Shown here: positions 47,723-60,187 of the stretch, piece by piece | Layout of the letters: the number at the start of each line of letters is the position of its first letter | Numbering within the stretch: the stretch's first letter is position 1 | Source: Knufia peltigerae | Lineage: Eukaryota > Ascomycota > Eurotiomycetes > Chaetothyriales > Trichomeriaceae | Direction of reading: 5' to 3' | Length of the DNA stretch: 64,000 nt | NCBI GenBank assembly: GCA_030247855.1 | Contig: JAPDRN010000052.1 | Location: 157,138 to 221,137, forward strand | Position numbers and translations under genes: made by a program | The notes under the pieces: generated by a model | Databases searched by the model: none | The model's input: only the letters and a program-made list of their open reading frames with translations | What the model was told of the DNA's origin: nothing

Positions 47723-50700
47723 ATGGCACCCACTACCCGATCCTCGGTCCATGGGAGAGCACCAGATGTAAGGATTTTGGGTTTCGAGCTCTCCTGTTAC
47801 TGCCGCTGACTTCAATGCAGTTCCTCCCTAGACAGCCCGACTCACCGCCCCCCAGTGACCATGAAGATGAGGAGATGGCGGACGACTTTGACCATGAAGG
47901 AGGTGTGAATTCCCTTTACTAGCCTACCTCATCGTCGACACAACCTTTCGTGGCAGAATACCACAAAATGCTGATCAACGTCACAGATCCTCAATCTCCC
48001 TACCAGTCCTCAGCCCAAGACATCCTTCGACCGCTACAAGACACGGCTGATCGTGTGAGCAAACAAGCCGAAGATTTTGCAAAAGCCCTGGATAAATTCG
48101 TGGCCAATCGAGCACCAACTGATCAAACACTTTGGGAGGATGCTCTCTTACTTTTGGAGCGATTTAGCAAGATCGCCGAAAACCGAAGACAGAAGACACC
48201 GGCAAGCGAATCTGATGCACAGATTCAAAAGATACAACTCGAGAACGATCTCTGGATCCTTGTTCGGAATCTGCTAGCATGCAGTTCCCCGGAAACTACG
48301 AACAATGCACAGATTGCTCAAGACTCAAGATTAGGTGGACTACACAGATATTCAGACAATGTTGAACTCTGGACGGCTTTTCTAGACTCAGATGCAGTTG
48401 CGCAGGAATATGAATGCATCTTGAGTTGGCTACAGGAGAGAGCTGCAGGATCGTCTGAGCCTATCGAAAATCTCCTCCACGATCTAGCCGAGAAGTCTGA
48501 ACGCGGCGACGGAGTATGGAGTGCTGGACCTATTTACACACAAACCGCTATAAAACAACAGAAGCGAACTAGGGTCTGGTCAAAACCTCTGGAACCATCG
48601 AATCCTGGCTTAAACCGCACCCATGTCCGCAGTATTGATGGCAAACCTTTAGTGGCGCAATTAGATCCTGACTCGAGAACTCGAGAGTCAGCCGTGCTTC
48701 AAGAACAGGACGAATATCACGAAGAAGCCGCGTGGCGCACGTGCTGGGAGATGTTGCGGCGTGGCCAAACTGCCGTGGAGATCCAATCATGGTGGGCAGA
48801 GCGCAAAGAAGTATGGAGATATGAAGTCCTCCGAGGTTGTGGAGCGAGCCCATCCGAAATGGCAGATTCACCCTGGCTTCGCATATTGAACCTGGCCACG
48901 AATCCGGAATGGCTCGAACGATGCAGAGCTCTTGCTCACAACCCGGCCATCGTCGATAAATATCAAAGAGCTGTATACGGAATTCTGTGTGGGGACAATG
49001 AGGCTGCAGGTTCAGCTGCACAGACTATCGATGACCATATGTTTGCGCTTTTCAATGCTCTTTTGATGGACAGGTACGAGACCTATATTCAGGCATACCA
49101 GAAGAAAATAGTCGGACAGGGCTCTAATGAGTTTCGACCTCGATCTCCCTCCACAGCTCAAGTTCGGCTTCATACGACGAAGGCCTTTTCCGATGCAGCC
49201 ACGAAGGAAGAGTCCCACCGACCGCACAAGTTGTTCGAAATGGCCGTTATGTCCAAGGACTATGAAAGCTTGTTTATTAACATGGGACAAGCTGTTGCTT
49301 ATGTGGCTCACAGCTTTGGTCAAGGTGACGATCTCATTGAGGCCAATAAAGACCATGGTGATGAGATCTCCCAACTCAATGCACAAGATCAAGACGCGGT
49401 GAGGATGGTGGTACACCTTCAACTGGTCTTGAAAGCACTGGGGTTCCTTGACGCAGCGTATGAAGAGCATTTGTACGTGATGGAGAACAATATCGCAATG
49501 TATATCAGCTTCCTGCAAAGCATTGGCAGGTATCAACTAATACCAACATATGCCGCCAAACTATCGCCAGATCGTGCGCAACATGTCTTGGGCACCGTCC
49601 TAATCAACATTACAAACTCCAAAGAGCGAGACACCATGGTCAAACTTATGAAACACGAAAAGATCAACGTTGCTGAAGTGATCTACGGCATTTTCTCTCT
49701 GGCAAACTTTGGCGACATTCAAAAGCTGCAAAATATGACGGAATGCCATCCACCGAGGATGACCGTAGCAGGAGGAACCGCTAAATTCGCAGTTTCGAGA
49801 GTCAAACAGCCACTAATGACGGGCCCTGTCACTGATGCGGACGAAAAGGCATTGCGAAGTGTCGAATGGTTCCGGTATATCGATGCTGAAAATTGGGGCA
49901 GCGCTGCTTGGGCTTTTGGAGTCTTGTACAAGACTTTCCTTGCCGAGGGAAATTTCGTTGCGCTTCGCCAAATGATTGATCGAGTTAGCCTGTCCGAGGT
50001 CTCTCTCGCAGCGGTCAAGATGAATCTCATCTTTGCCAACGGTGAACCACCTGCACAACCTGATCAAACGGATGAGGATGAACTGGATGAGGATAGAGTC
50101 CATCCGATCAGCCCCAGCCGTCGAAGAAGAGACCCAGTGATTGTTGAACATCCACTCACAAGACCTGGCAACGACCGCGAGACTTTGGCTTATAAATCTT
50201 TGACTTGGCGACAACTGGAACAGCTCACCATGGCCATCGATTCCTTGGACATGTTCCAGGAAACGGCTGATAATCTTGAATCGTGAGTGACGAAGAACTT
50301 TTGGGGAACATCAAGATTCTGACTGACCTGCCGCAGAAATCGATCGAATGCGTCATTGCTGAGGACGTACAAGCGTGACTTGAAAAAGGCACTCGACGAT
50401 GTGCGATCTACAATTGTTCCCGTGTTGGACAATAATTTCCTCTGTCGTCCTCAAGACGAGCAAGAAGGCGTGCATCTGACAGCCATTCGCAACCACTATA
50501 TCCCTGAGGTCATCTTGGCGTACAACAGTGCCTTGTGGTTTGCGGGTCATTTCATCTCACGGGCGTGGTTGGTGGAGTGTATGGAGCTTGCACAGAGAGT
50601 GGCTGAGACTCCCACGTTGACGAATGCTTTTGTCGAGGGGAAAAGAATGAGGGAATTGGTTAGAGCATTTGCCGTCGACAGTGAAGCACTTTTGCAGGCC

Positions 50701-50814
50701 ACCGAGCAGAGTGGGCCAAAAGCGAAGAAGATGAAGACGGACAAAGGAAACAGTGACATCTGGAAGGTCAGTTGGAAGGAGCAAGACGAATTGGATCTTG
50801 AGGCCATGGATTGA
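47723..50814 (+). CDS. nup84: Nucleoporin Nup84/Nup107 of the Y-complex (976 aa)
   Basis: Scaffold component of the nuclear pore Y (Nup107-160) complex. Exons 47723-47767, 47821-47902, 47957-50282 and 50337-50814; introns 53, 54 and 54 nt, all in phase. The N-terminus is short and acidic (PDSPPPSDHEDEEMADDFDH). The rest is alpha-helical, with family motifs ALDKFVANRA, EEAAWRTCWEMLRRGQTAVE, IQSWWAERKEVWRYEVLRGC, YQRAVYGILCGD and LRSVEWFRYIDAENWGSAAW. The last exon (LRTYKRDLKKALDDV to the end) carries the C-terminal helices used to bind Nup133 in the family. The ATG at 47723 was chosen because it opens a short exon in frame with the acidic segment. No defect seen. Confidence 0.93.
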
Positions 50815-51817
50815 GCTAGAGCGTCCAAAGAGGAGAAACCGTCTACAGAAGGGATTTGAGAAGCCGTGTCCTCTGTATGATGACCAGTAGTTTTCTACCT
50901 AGATAGGTACAAGAGTGTCAAAAATTCCATGATGAGAGAATAGATCATCGGAACATACAGACTACGTATTGCCTGCCACGGGGTGAGTCGAATGCGAATG
51001 CGCCTCGTCATGATGGAGGGGGAAGAAAGCCGGTCTAGAGTGTGTCGTACGGAGTAAAAGACCTACTTTTCTAATGCCCGTGTCAATTGTTGGTTTTTCT
51101 GTTGTTTCTATTGTGTCCACTCTCTCACCTTGTCTGTAGTCAAACACAAGGCGTACTCGTAACGGCGCGGAAGTTTTAAATCGGTAGAACGCTGATTACA
51201 GGGATGACCGTGCCGTGTTTTGTCGTCAAGTACAAGGCGGAGGCAACGTTCGGGGAACCCTTAGTCAGCGCGGATTTAGACATGTTGATTACATTTACTT
51301 CTTTCTTTTCTTCCCTTGCCCGCGCCTTGAGGTTGACGACTTCGGCATTTGACGACCAAATGATCATGAAGGTCAGTGTGATAAGTGATGCAATAGCCGT
51401 TCCGTACAGTAAGCAGGTGCCGTATGAGTGAGAGGACATATATATAAATATATATAAATACGGAGTTGGTGACATGTCAAATGATGATTTTCTGTTCCTT
51501 TGTAAACTGCAACCAGCTCAACGACATCTTACCTACCGTACTGGCCTAGTTGCTAAACATATTGTTCACCACTTCGTGTCCGGGCACAAGAGAGAGAGAG
51601 AGAGATTACTGTATCTAATCTTGATTTTGTTTTTGGGGGGGGGTTCTACACTGTAATCCACCTGCCTTGAGCCTTGCCTACCTTTGGACCTACTGTTAGG
51701 TACCTACGCCACGAGTGACGAGCACAGCCCCCCTTTTCTCCTTTCCTATCTCGCGCCCCTAGTCCAAGTTCGATACCACGTCCCGAGTAGAGGCGAAAGT
51801 TTTGCGGATTCGCCATC
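50815..51817. other. Intergenic region with simple repeats
   Basis: 1.0 kb holding a TACGGAGTA motif (51048), an AT repeat (51437-51460), a GA repeat (51590-51604) and a nine-G run (51635-51643). A 99-codon minus-strand frame (51176-51475) with one hydrophobic segment is listed separately among the findings. Confidence 0.5.
51437..51460. repeat. AT-rich simple repeat
   Basis: Two adjacent TATATATAAA units in non-coding DNA. Confidence 0.7.
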
Positions 51818-52600
51818 ATGTCTTTTGCGGATACGGATACGGACACGACCAAACTATACGGCCTGACAGCCTTGCCGGCGGATCAAACAAGGACCAAACC
51901 GGCCACGACGAAGCCAGACCCCGTCGAGATCTCGTCGCTCGCCGTCCCACGAACGGAACTGGCGGCGCGCGTCGACAAGTACGTGAGGTCGAAACTCGAC
52001 GCCGACACTTACCGTCACAGTCTCCGAGTGTATAGCTACGGCTGCGCCATCGCGAGGCAGTGTTTCCCGGATTTCGGTTTGGCTCCCGGATCGGCGCTCG
52101 AGGAGACGTGGTTCCTCACCGCCATGCTCCACGACATTGGTACCGCCGAGGAATTTTTGAGTTCGACGAGGTTGAGTTACGAATTTTGGGCAGGAGTCCA
52201 CGCTTTGGACATTCTTCAAGATCCTAGTCTGACTGGGTTGGGAGACGAGAAGGCGAGTGAGACCGGGATGGCGCCGCGTGAACAAGCCGAAAGCGTGGCC
52301 GAGGCTATTATCCGACATCAAGATGTTCAGGATAAGGGTAGTCTCACGCTCATGACCAGGTTGATCCATCTAGGTACGCTGCTGGACAACATTGGTGCCG
52401 GGGCGGAATTGGTAAACAGGAAAACGATCGAGAATGTCGTCAGGGAGTATCCTCGCCCCGGGTGGAGTGGATGTTTCAAACGGACGGTCGAGAAAGAAAA
52501 GAAAATCAAGCCGTATGCTATGGTCAGTCGTATTGAAGGGTTCGAGGGACTGATTGAGAAGAACGGAGGAAAGGAGGGGCTCATGGGCGAGTTTGACTAG
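51818..52600 (+). CDS. HD-domain protein, cyanamide hydratase (Ddi2/Cah) type (260 aa)
   Basis: Likely cytosolic metal-dependent hydratase; characterised members convert cyanamide to urea, and yeast Ddi2/Ddi3 are induced by alkylating agents. Intronless. The ~40-residue N-terminus is Thr/Asp-rich and variable. The HD domain shows its ligands in order: H67 (YRHSLRVYSYG), H105-D106 (AMLHDIGT), H128 (GVHALD), H167 (IIRHQD) and D190 (LGTLLDNIGAG). The following motifs, ENVVREYPRPGW and KKIKPYAMVSRIEGF, fit this family. All likely metal ligands are present, so activity is plausible. The substrate is inferred from family only; related fungal paralogues are poorly characterised. The ATG at 51818 lies in an acceptable context and keeps the family's usual length. 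Confidence 0.88.
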   Translation: MSFADTDTDTTKLYGLTALPADQTRTKPATTKPDPVEISSLAVPRTELAARVDKYVRSKLDADTYRHSLRVYSYGCAIARQCFPDFGLAPGSALEETWFLTAMLHDIGTAEEFLSSTRLSYEFWAGVHALDILQDPSLTGLGDEKASETGMAPREQAESVAEAIIRHQDVQDKGSLTLMTRLIHLGTLLDNIGAGAELVNRKTIENVVREYPRPGWSGCFKRTVEKEKKIKPYAMVSRIEGFEGLIEKNGGKEGLMGEFD

Positions 52601-54805
52601 GTAGAAAAGTACATATTACGGGGGAGGGGTTTGTAGAGGACCACACTCGTCCTGTCAATGATAATGCCAGTCTTCCTCAAGGGTCTGTTATCCCGGTGAC
52701 CCCTACCTAGGTAGCTAAGTAGGAACGTGGATAGCTGGTGGACATCAATGATGCCTAAACTGTTTCTCTTTTAGCCAATTCGACCAAACATCACAATAGT
52801 CGATTTGAAGATAAATCTGGGCACGACAGGTCATAAAATGAGGCGTAGCTGCCCGAGATGACGACGAAGCCAATCGCCATGATTTGCTGGCGTGTCATGG
52901 CTCTGCTGACGACGATATGGCCGCGTGAACGAACACACGACTTTTCAGAAAACCCAACAGCGTCAAGCACGAGGTCTTGCCTTTGTCTTTGCCCGCTGAT
53001 TGAAGTTCTGACCTCAAAAATGTGGGTGTTGATAAGCGCAGACGGTAAGAAGGTATCCAGGAGAGTTGAGGTCACGATCCACATGTTGGCGCGGTCCTGA
53101 TAGACCTGAGCCAAGACCTGTCGCTGCAACAAGCGGAATTGTTGGCAATGCTTGGGTTTGTTTGTTACTCGACCAAAAAAACCAATATGAGGAAATGAGA
53201 CAGATGCAGGGAACGGCTGTGACTGCAACGTTTAATGACACTTGCAGCTGTGATCGCTGCGATGTACTTGTTATAGGCTGAGGGTAGGTAGTACTCGCAA
53301 AGGACCGGAAACGGAGCGGATACAATTTGACCTCGGACAGTTGTCTGACGAAAGGTGATGATTCATTCCATGGCAGGATTCGATTCCCTGTTCCAACCCT
53401 TGGGTACTCCGTGGGTGATCGTTTTCAGCATCAAAGGCCGAGAGTGATGGAAGTCCTCGCTTGAGAAGACAGTGGACAGGGAACCTGCCCTGACATTTTT
53501 CAGACTAGACTGTGGCAGTGCAAACGCCTTGACTGGTCGCGATTGGACGTGATGAGAATCTCGCAGCGGACCAACGACCAGCGGGGCAAAAAGATGAGGG
53601 CTTTACTTTTCCTCTCTAGGCTTGATCGAGACCAAGCAAAGATTGTGGTACAGCTGACCTGGACTGTTCGGCGTCAGCAATGAGAATGCATTTTTTCGAT
53701 GGTGACGCCGGATATGGTTGTTATGATGATGATGGAAATTATTCTGTGTTATTGGACCAAGCTCGCCAGATCAGGGGAATGAGCTCCGGGCGATCAAGGG
53801 AGGCTAGATCTGTTTCTGGCTTGGTGGGTGGGAATAGCAGTAGAACGGTCAGTTCTTTACCGAAGTATTCATAATGTACTCCGTACTGTACTGTACTCCG
53901 TACTGTAGGCATGCACTCGAGGCCGTTGGTAGGCCCATATACGCCCAAGATGCCTGTAAGACCCCCACAAGTTGCCCCCCCGAAGAGGTTTCATTGGCTC
54001 GTGTTCCGCCTAGAACTCCCCGAAACTCTAGCGCCTGCGCCCGCGCCCGGGCATAACATGGCAAACTAAGGTGCAACAGGCAGTCCACTAGCACTCCATC
54101 TTATTTCCTCCTGGCTTCTCACGGACCGACTCAGGTCTAGGCCGGCATACTGTACACATACCGTACTCTTTCTTTACTTCAATGTAGCAGTCTCATGCTG
54201 GCACCAGAATGGCGTGAAGAGTGCCTTATCACATTGTTCACTGGCTCAAGGCCCCTTCTTTCCTTCAACAAGCCTCTCTCTCGAAGCCACATTCCCCTTG
54301 AGCAGTAGCTCTGACTATCCGCAACGCTCCTTTGTATTTGTTGATCGTCGCCCCATATATAACATTCTTCACGCAGTATTTACCACCACCTCCGGACTTC
54401 CTATTTTGCCACGAGGCACACAGCCACTCTCACCTTTGTCTGATCGTCCCAAAACGGGACATCAGATCGAATCAAACGACTCGCACACCCGGCCGCCTCG
54501 ACCTGCTTCTTTCTCCTCGTACCATCAACTCCTTGTACGCCTCCCTGAACCGGCTCCCTGGTTGTGCAGCAACACCGTCTGACAGTTGATCCGTTACCAG
54601 TGTTTTTCACTTGACCTGCTGATCAACTCCGCCATCTACACTTCGTCCTACATGTGGCCAATACAATAACCTTGGTCGTTTCCCGCTCTGTGCGCCTCTC
54701 TTCGTCCTCTCGTTCAGTCGCCCGGATTTCGAAAGAATTGTAAGAGATTGGACCAAGTTGTACACGCGGAAGGCCGAGGCCAGGTACTTCTGTTGAAGTC
54801 CTGCG
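52601..54805. other. Intergenic region before the Ca2+-ATPase gene
   Basis: 2.2 kb. It contains a TACCTAGGTA palindrome (52704), a tandem pair of TACTCCGTACTG units (53877-53907) and a pyrimidine-rich leader upstream of the ATPase (54220-54660). Minus-strand open frames of about 100-145 codons between 52791 and 53325 have no recognisable homology. Confidence 0.5.
53877..53907. repeat. Tandem TACTCCGTACTG repeat
   Basis: Two copies of TACTCCGTACTG separated by TACTG; each contains the dispersed motif TACTCCGTA found at many other intergenic sites in the window. Confidence 0.8.
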
Positions 54806-57800
54806 ATGCCTCTTCCCTCGGATGGGCAAGACCCAGAACCAGAGTCGCCCATACCGTTAAGACAAAGGCAGAGAGCACCGACGATAAGCATCGACGACTC
54901 TGCCGTCGACACCACCTATGCCGAGGAACTTCCTAGTGCCTCCTCAGACAAGCCCGGCCCTCTGCCGCGAATACAAACAAAAAACCTCGACAATGCACCC
55001 GTCCTCGCATCTCCCCTTTCCACCTCCCCTACCGATGTCCGCGCGTCGACGGATACACGAGAGTCCCGGCCTACATCTCCGCACAATGTATCGTCACCGA
55101 GGACAAATATGTTCGACGGAGCGTCCACCCAGACCTTCTTGTCAGTGCCGGGGTTCAGGAATAGGGCGGCCTCAATGGAGTCGGAGGCAGTCTCGCCGAC
55201 TTCAGAATTTGGCGGAGATACTCAGATAGCATCGAGTACATCGGGGTTGGACGATTTAAGGAAGAACTCGTTCAGTAACAATGACGAGATTATAAACGAC
55301 AAAGATGCGCTCAAGCCAGATCCGGGCCAGGAAGCTGATTTCCAAGTGGACGACAACAGGTTTGCATTCACACCAGGACAATTGAACAAAATCATCAACC
55401 CCAAGAGTCTAGCAGCTTTCCATGCTCTTGGTGGGCTTGCAGGCTTAGAAAAAGGGCTACGGACGAATCGAAGAAGCGGTCTTAGTGCTGACGAAATGAG
55501 CTTGGATGGCTCGGTCAGCTTTGAAGAGGCTGTTCAAGCGGGACCCGAGCAGGAAGAACACTATGGCTCTGTCAAACGGACTACCACAAGCCATTCGATG
55601 AGTGCTGCTGCGAAGACGACTGAGAATTCTTTCTCCGACCGCAAGCGTATATTCAAAGACAACCGATTACCGGAGAAGAAAGCCAAAACCTTCTGGCAAC
55701 TTGCGTGGATAGCGTACAACGACAAAGTCCTGATCCTGCTTTCTGTTGCCGCTGTTATATCTCTGGCACTGGGCATATACCAAACCGTCAGACCGGCCCC
55801 ATCCGAAGAACACGAAGCTCGAGTTGAATGGGTAGAGGGGGTGGCCATTATGGTTGCCATCTTTGTTGTCACCTTTGTGGGAGCTCTCAACGACTACCAG
55901 AAAGAGCGTCAGTTCATCAAACTCAATCGTAAGAAGGAAGAGAGAATGGTCAAGGTTGTTCGTTCCGGGAAGTCCCAGGAGATCTCGGTCTATGATGTTC
56001 TGGTCGGGGATGTGATGCACCTTGAGCCAGGTGATTTGATCCCAGTTGATGGCGTTTTCATCGAGGGACATAACGTGAAATGCGACGAATCTTCCGCCAC
56101 TGGCGAGTCTGATATTATTCGAAAAACACCGGCCGATGAGGTATATCATGCCATTGAGAATCACCAAAACCTGAAGAAGATGGACCCGTTCATTCTATCT
56201 GGAGGCAAAGTTTCCGAAGGAGTGGGAACGTTTCTCGTCACATCTGTTGGTGTCAATTCGAGCTACGGCAAAACGTTGATGTCTCTACAAGACGAGACCC
56301 AATCTACACCTCTACAATCGAAGCTAAACGTTTTGGCCGAGTACATTGCCAAACTTGGTCTCGCCGCCGGTTTACTACTCTTCGTCGTTCTCTTCATCAA
56401 GTTCCTAGTCGAACTCAAAAACATGGACGGAGGCTCTCAAGCAAAGGGTCAGCGATTCCTCCAAATTTTCATTGTCGCAGTGACAATCATTGTTGTTGCT
56501 GTGCCTGAGGGCTTACCCTTGGCTGTCACACTGGCACTTGCCTTTGCAACGACTCGAATGCTCAAGGACAACAACTTGGTACGACTCTTGCGCGCCTGTG
56601 AAACGATGGGCAATGCCACCACAGTCTGTTCCGACAAGACTGGAACATTGACCCAAAATAAGATGTCTATGGTAGCCGGGACGCTTTCAACTGCTTCGAG
56701 ATTTGGCGATAAACCACAACTAGTCCGTTCCACGGCAGATGGAAACAATGACAAAATGTCGTCGACCGAGGCCAGTGCGGGTGACGTGTCGGCCGGTGAA
56801 TTTATTGCAACTCTCGCATCTGACACCAAAGAACTTCTCAAGGACTCAGTCGTCTTAAACTCAACAGCATTCGAAGGAGAGGAAGCCGGCAAGAAAGCTT
56901 TTATTGGGTCCAAGACCGAGACAGCTCTACTATCTTTTGTTGCAGAACACCTTAGTGTTGAGTCTTTGAGCGAAGAAAGATCCAACGCAGACGTTGTCCA
57001 GATGGTGCCTTTCGACTCTGGCAGGAAATGCATGGCTGTTGTGGTCAGGCTGGCGAACGGGAAGTTCCGAATGATGGTGAAAGGAGCGTCAGAAATCTTG
57101 ATCAGCAAATGTTCGAGAATCGTCAGCGACCCCACGAAAGGTATCACCGATGCTCCCATTACTTCGGATCAGATCGAGACACTCAATGGTATTGTCAGCA
57201 ACTATGCCTCCAGGTCACTGCGCACAATTGCTCTCTTATTCCGAGATTTCTCGGAATGGCCACCGCGCGGTGCTGTCTTAATCGACGATAAGAAACAAGC
57301 GGATTTCGACAAGGTCTTCAAGGATATGACATTCTTCGGCGTGGTGGGCATCCAGGATCCATTGCGGCCTGGCGTAGAGAAAGCCGTGCACGACTGTCAG
57401 GTGGCTGGTGTTTTTGTACGCATGGTCACTGGTGACAACATCATGACTGCCAAGGCCATAGCTACCGAGTGTGGTATCTTCACGCCTGGTGGTATCGCGA
57501 TGGAGGGGCCAGTCTTCAGAAAATTGAGCACCAAACAGCTGACCCAAGTCATTCCACGTTTGCAGGTGCTTGCACGTTCCAGCCCAGAGGACAAAAAGCT
57601 TCTTGTCGGCCATTTGAAGAAGCTCGGCGAGACGGTTGCAGTCACTGGTGACGGCACCAACGACGCACCAGCACTCAAGACCGCAGATGTGGGCTTCTCC
57701 ATGGGTATCGCTGGTACCGAGGTCGCCAAGGAGGCATCATCCATTATCTTGATGGACGACAACTTTGCATCTATTGTCAAGGCTATTTCTTGGGGCAGAA

Positions 57801-59171
57801 CGGTCAATGATGCCGTCAAGAAGTTTCTACAGGTATGTTTTGTGTGTTTTTGTTGCCAACACGATCTGACAGATTCCGTAGTTTCAAGTCACGGTCAACA
57901 TCACCGCCGTCCTTCTCACGTTCGTCTCTGCTGTGGCCAATGACGACGAAACTTCCGTCCTGACGGCTGTGCAACTGCTCTGGGTCAATTTGATCATGGA
58001 TACGTTTGCCGCCCTTGCCTTGGCTACCGATCCTCCTACGCACTCGATTCTCAAACGCAGACCGGAGCCTAAATCGGCCCCGTTGATCACCATTACGATG
58101 TGGAAGATGATCATCGGACAATCAATATATCAGCTTGTGGTTACGTTAATCCTGTACTTCGCCGGCGAAAGTATACTGTCATATCAGACCCAAGGTGAGA
58201 AGGATCGACTTCAGAGTACGATTTTCAACACCTTCGTCTGGATGCAGATCTTCAATCAGTATAACTCTCGTCGACTGGACAATCATTTCAACATCTTCGA
58301 GGGAGTCTTGAAGAATTGGTGGTTCATGGGCATCCAGGTCATTATCATTGGCGGGCAATGTCTGATCATGTTCGTTGGCGGGCAAGCATTCTCCATCAAC
58401 CGCATCAACGGCGCACAATGGGGCTACTCAATTGTGCTCGGAGCGCTGTCCATGCCCATTGCAGTCATAATTAGATTGCTGCCCGACGAAATCTTTGCCA
58501 AAATGATCCCCAGCATTCGATTTGGTAAGAAACATGCTCCACAGTTTACTCTGGAGGATGACGAAGAGCTTCGACACTGGAACCCTGCGTTGGAAGAGAT
58601 TCGAGAAGAGCTCACATTCCTCAAGAAGCTCCGAGGAGGAAGGATGTCCGAGTTGGCGTATAAATTGCAACATCCTCGAGATACCTTCATGCCACGATCG
58701 CGGAGTCCCTCTCGGTCGAGATCCAATAGTGACCTGCCTCAGACACCGGAGGGAGAAGTGGTACCACCGGATCAATCTTCCGCGTCGCCCTCAACACCCG
58801 AGAGATACAGGAGACGAGCAAGATCAAGTTCGAATTCTGTATTTGGACCTGCCGCAGCCATGGCAGGAATTGTTGCAGGCAGTGTGGCTGGAGGATGGTC
58901 TCCAGTCGAACGCCGCAATCTAGAACCCGAAACTATCCATTTCCATCGAGCACGATCTCATTCCGGTGTAGAAGGGACTCCTGGTATGGAAATCCACCCG
59001 GCAACTTCACAAGATGATCCAGTCTTTGCCGAGAGCATCCCAAAGAATGGCATCCCACCGAGTCAAATCGCCAGTCTGGCGCCACATTTCAGCCATGCAC
59101 CACCACACAGTCCCCCAACACGCTCGAAAAGCTCACACTCACGGTCGACGTCATCGACATCACATGTGTGA
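54806..59171 (+). CDS. P-type Ca2+-ATPase, PMC1/PMCA (type IIB) class (1438 aa)
   Basis: Pumps Ca2+ out of the cytosol, in fungi mostly into the vacuole or across the plasma membrane. Exon 1 54806-57832, intron 57833-57881 (49 nt), exon 2 57882-59171. A long disordered N-terminus (~280 residues, Ser/Pro-rich) precedes an N-terminal region typical of fungal PMC1 (FAFTPGQLNKIINPKSL). Catalytic motifs are intact: TGES at 432, PEGLP at 567-571 (Ca site in TM4), the phosphorylated Asp in DKTGT at D610, KGASE in the nucleotide domain and TGDGTNDAPAL from 947. Exon 2 starts in TM5 (FQVTVNITAVLLTFVSA) and includes LLWVNLIMDTFAALALATDPP. The C-terminal ~300 residues are Arg/Ser-rich and disordered, where the family carries regulatory or calmodulin-binding sequence; I cannot point to a site. 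Longer than yeast Pmc1 because of both tails. Confidence 0.96.
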
Positions 59172-60187
59172 AGACTAGAGCTTGAGAACATTTCTCTGGT
59201 TTTACTATTTGGAAAGAGTCTGCGCTGCGTTGGAATGGCAATAAGTTTCTACTCGTGCGTATGTATTGCCATGCAGAGAGTATGGCTGGAGAAGTCATGA
59301 CGCACATGTGGCCATAGGCCGTGAAAGCGGTTGCAACACGAGCGCCGCACTTCGTGTGACAAGGTACAAATATAATCTGACGGTCAAAAAACTAGGCTTG
59401 TCGAAGGCAGAGCTGAGGACGACAGCAGTTCATCAGAGACGCCTTATCTCTGGTCGTGACTTACCATCGTGAGGAAAGGGGTCTGGCACGGATACGAGGT
59501 AAACGCCAGCCTTGCACCAAACACATTTCGGGGGCGAGATACGGAGTACAGTGTACATGTCAAAACGGACAAAAAGCATTGGGAGGTGCCAGCTTCTTTG
59601 AACATAGCAATGAACAATTAATCAGATGTGCAGAAGATTGACTGCGCAAAAAGGAGCACGAGTACGTTCATCATTAGTAGGTGCCTGGACTTAGGTGGTA
59701 AGAGTATCCTGCGTAGTCATACTCCGTAATTGGTACTTGGGTTGCTCCAGGGACATTCCATGCTGAGTCAAGGTACCTGTGGTCTGCGCGAGGATACTCC
59801 GTGCGAGTCTTTTGTAACCATGGAGTAGATAGACGTCAGTAAACCTACGAGTATTGTCGGATGTAACAAGTCTGACTATCCAGTGTCCCTTGTCCGCCGA
59901 AAGGATCCCGTGGCAAATGCCTGTTACGCGCCTAAGGCTGAGCCTCGGCTCAAATTCTGCCACTCTGCATTGCCAGGACTCTCAGACCTGAATCTTCACC
60001 ACCAATCGCCCTGATGATTTTGATTTCCATCTTTCGCTAACGACCCAATTTTTCCCTTAGGCAACTCTACTGTCCCTTGACCGACCGCTCCCCGATTGTC
60101 GGTGCACGTCACATTGTACCTCAGCGGTCACTCCTGCTCTTCTACCCGGCGCCGCCGTGGGCCGCTTGTTTTTCCATCTAATCGACC
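59172..60187. other. Intergenic region
   Basis: 1.0 kb between the ATPase and the thioesterase genes, with two exact TACGGAGTA motifs (59540, 59720) and one near match (about 59797). No gene is supported. Confidence 0.5.

Noticed and set aside
52791..53325. Overlapping minus-strand frames of about 100-145 codons
   Set aside because: One has a hydrophobic end, but the ATG lies well inside the frame and nothing matches a known family.
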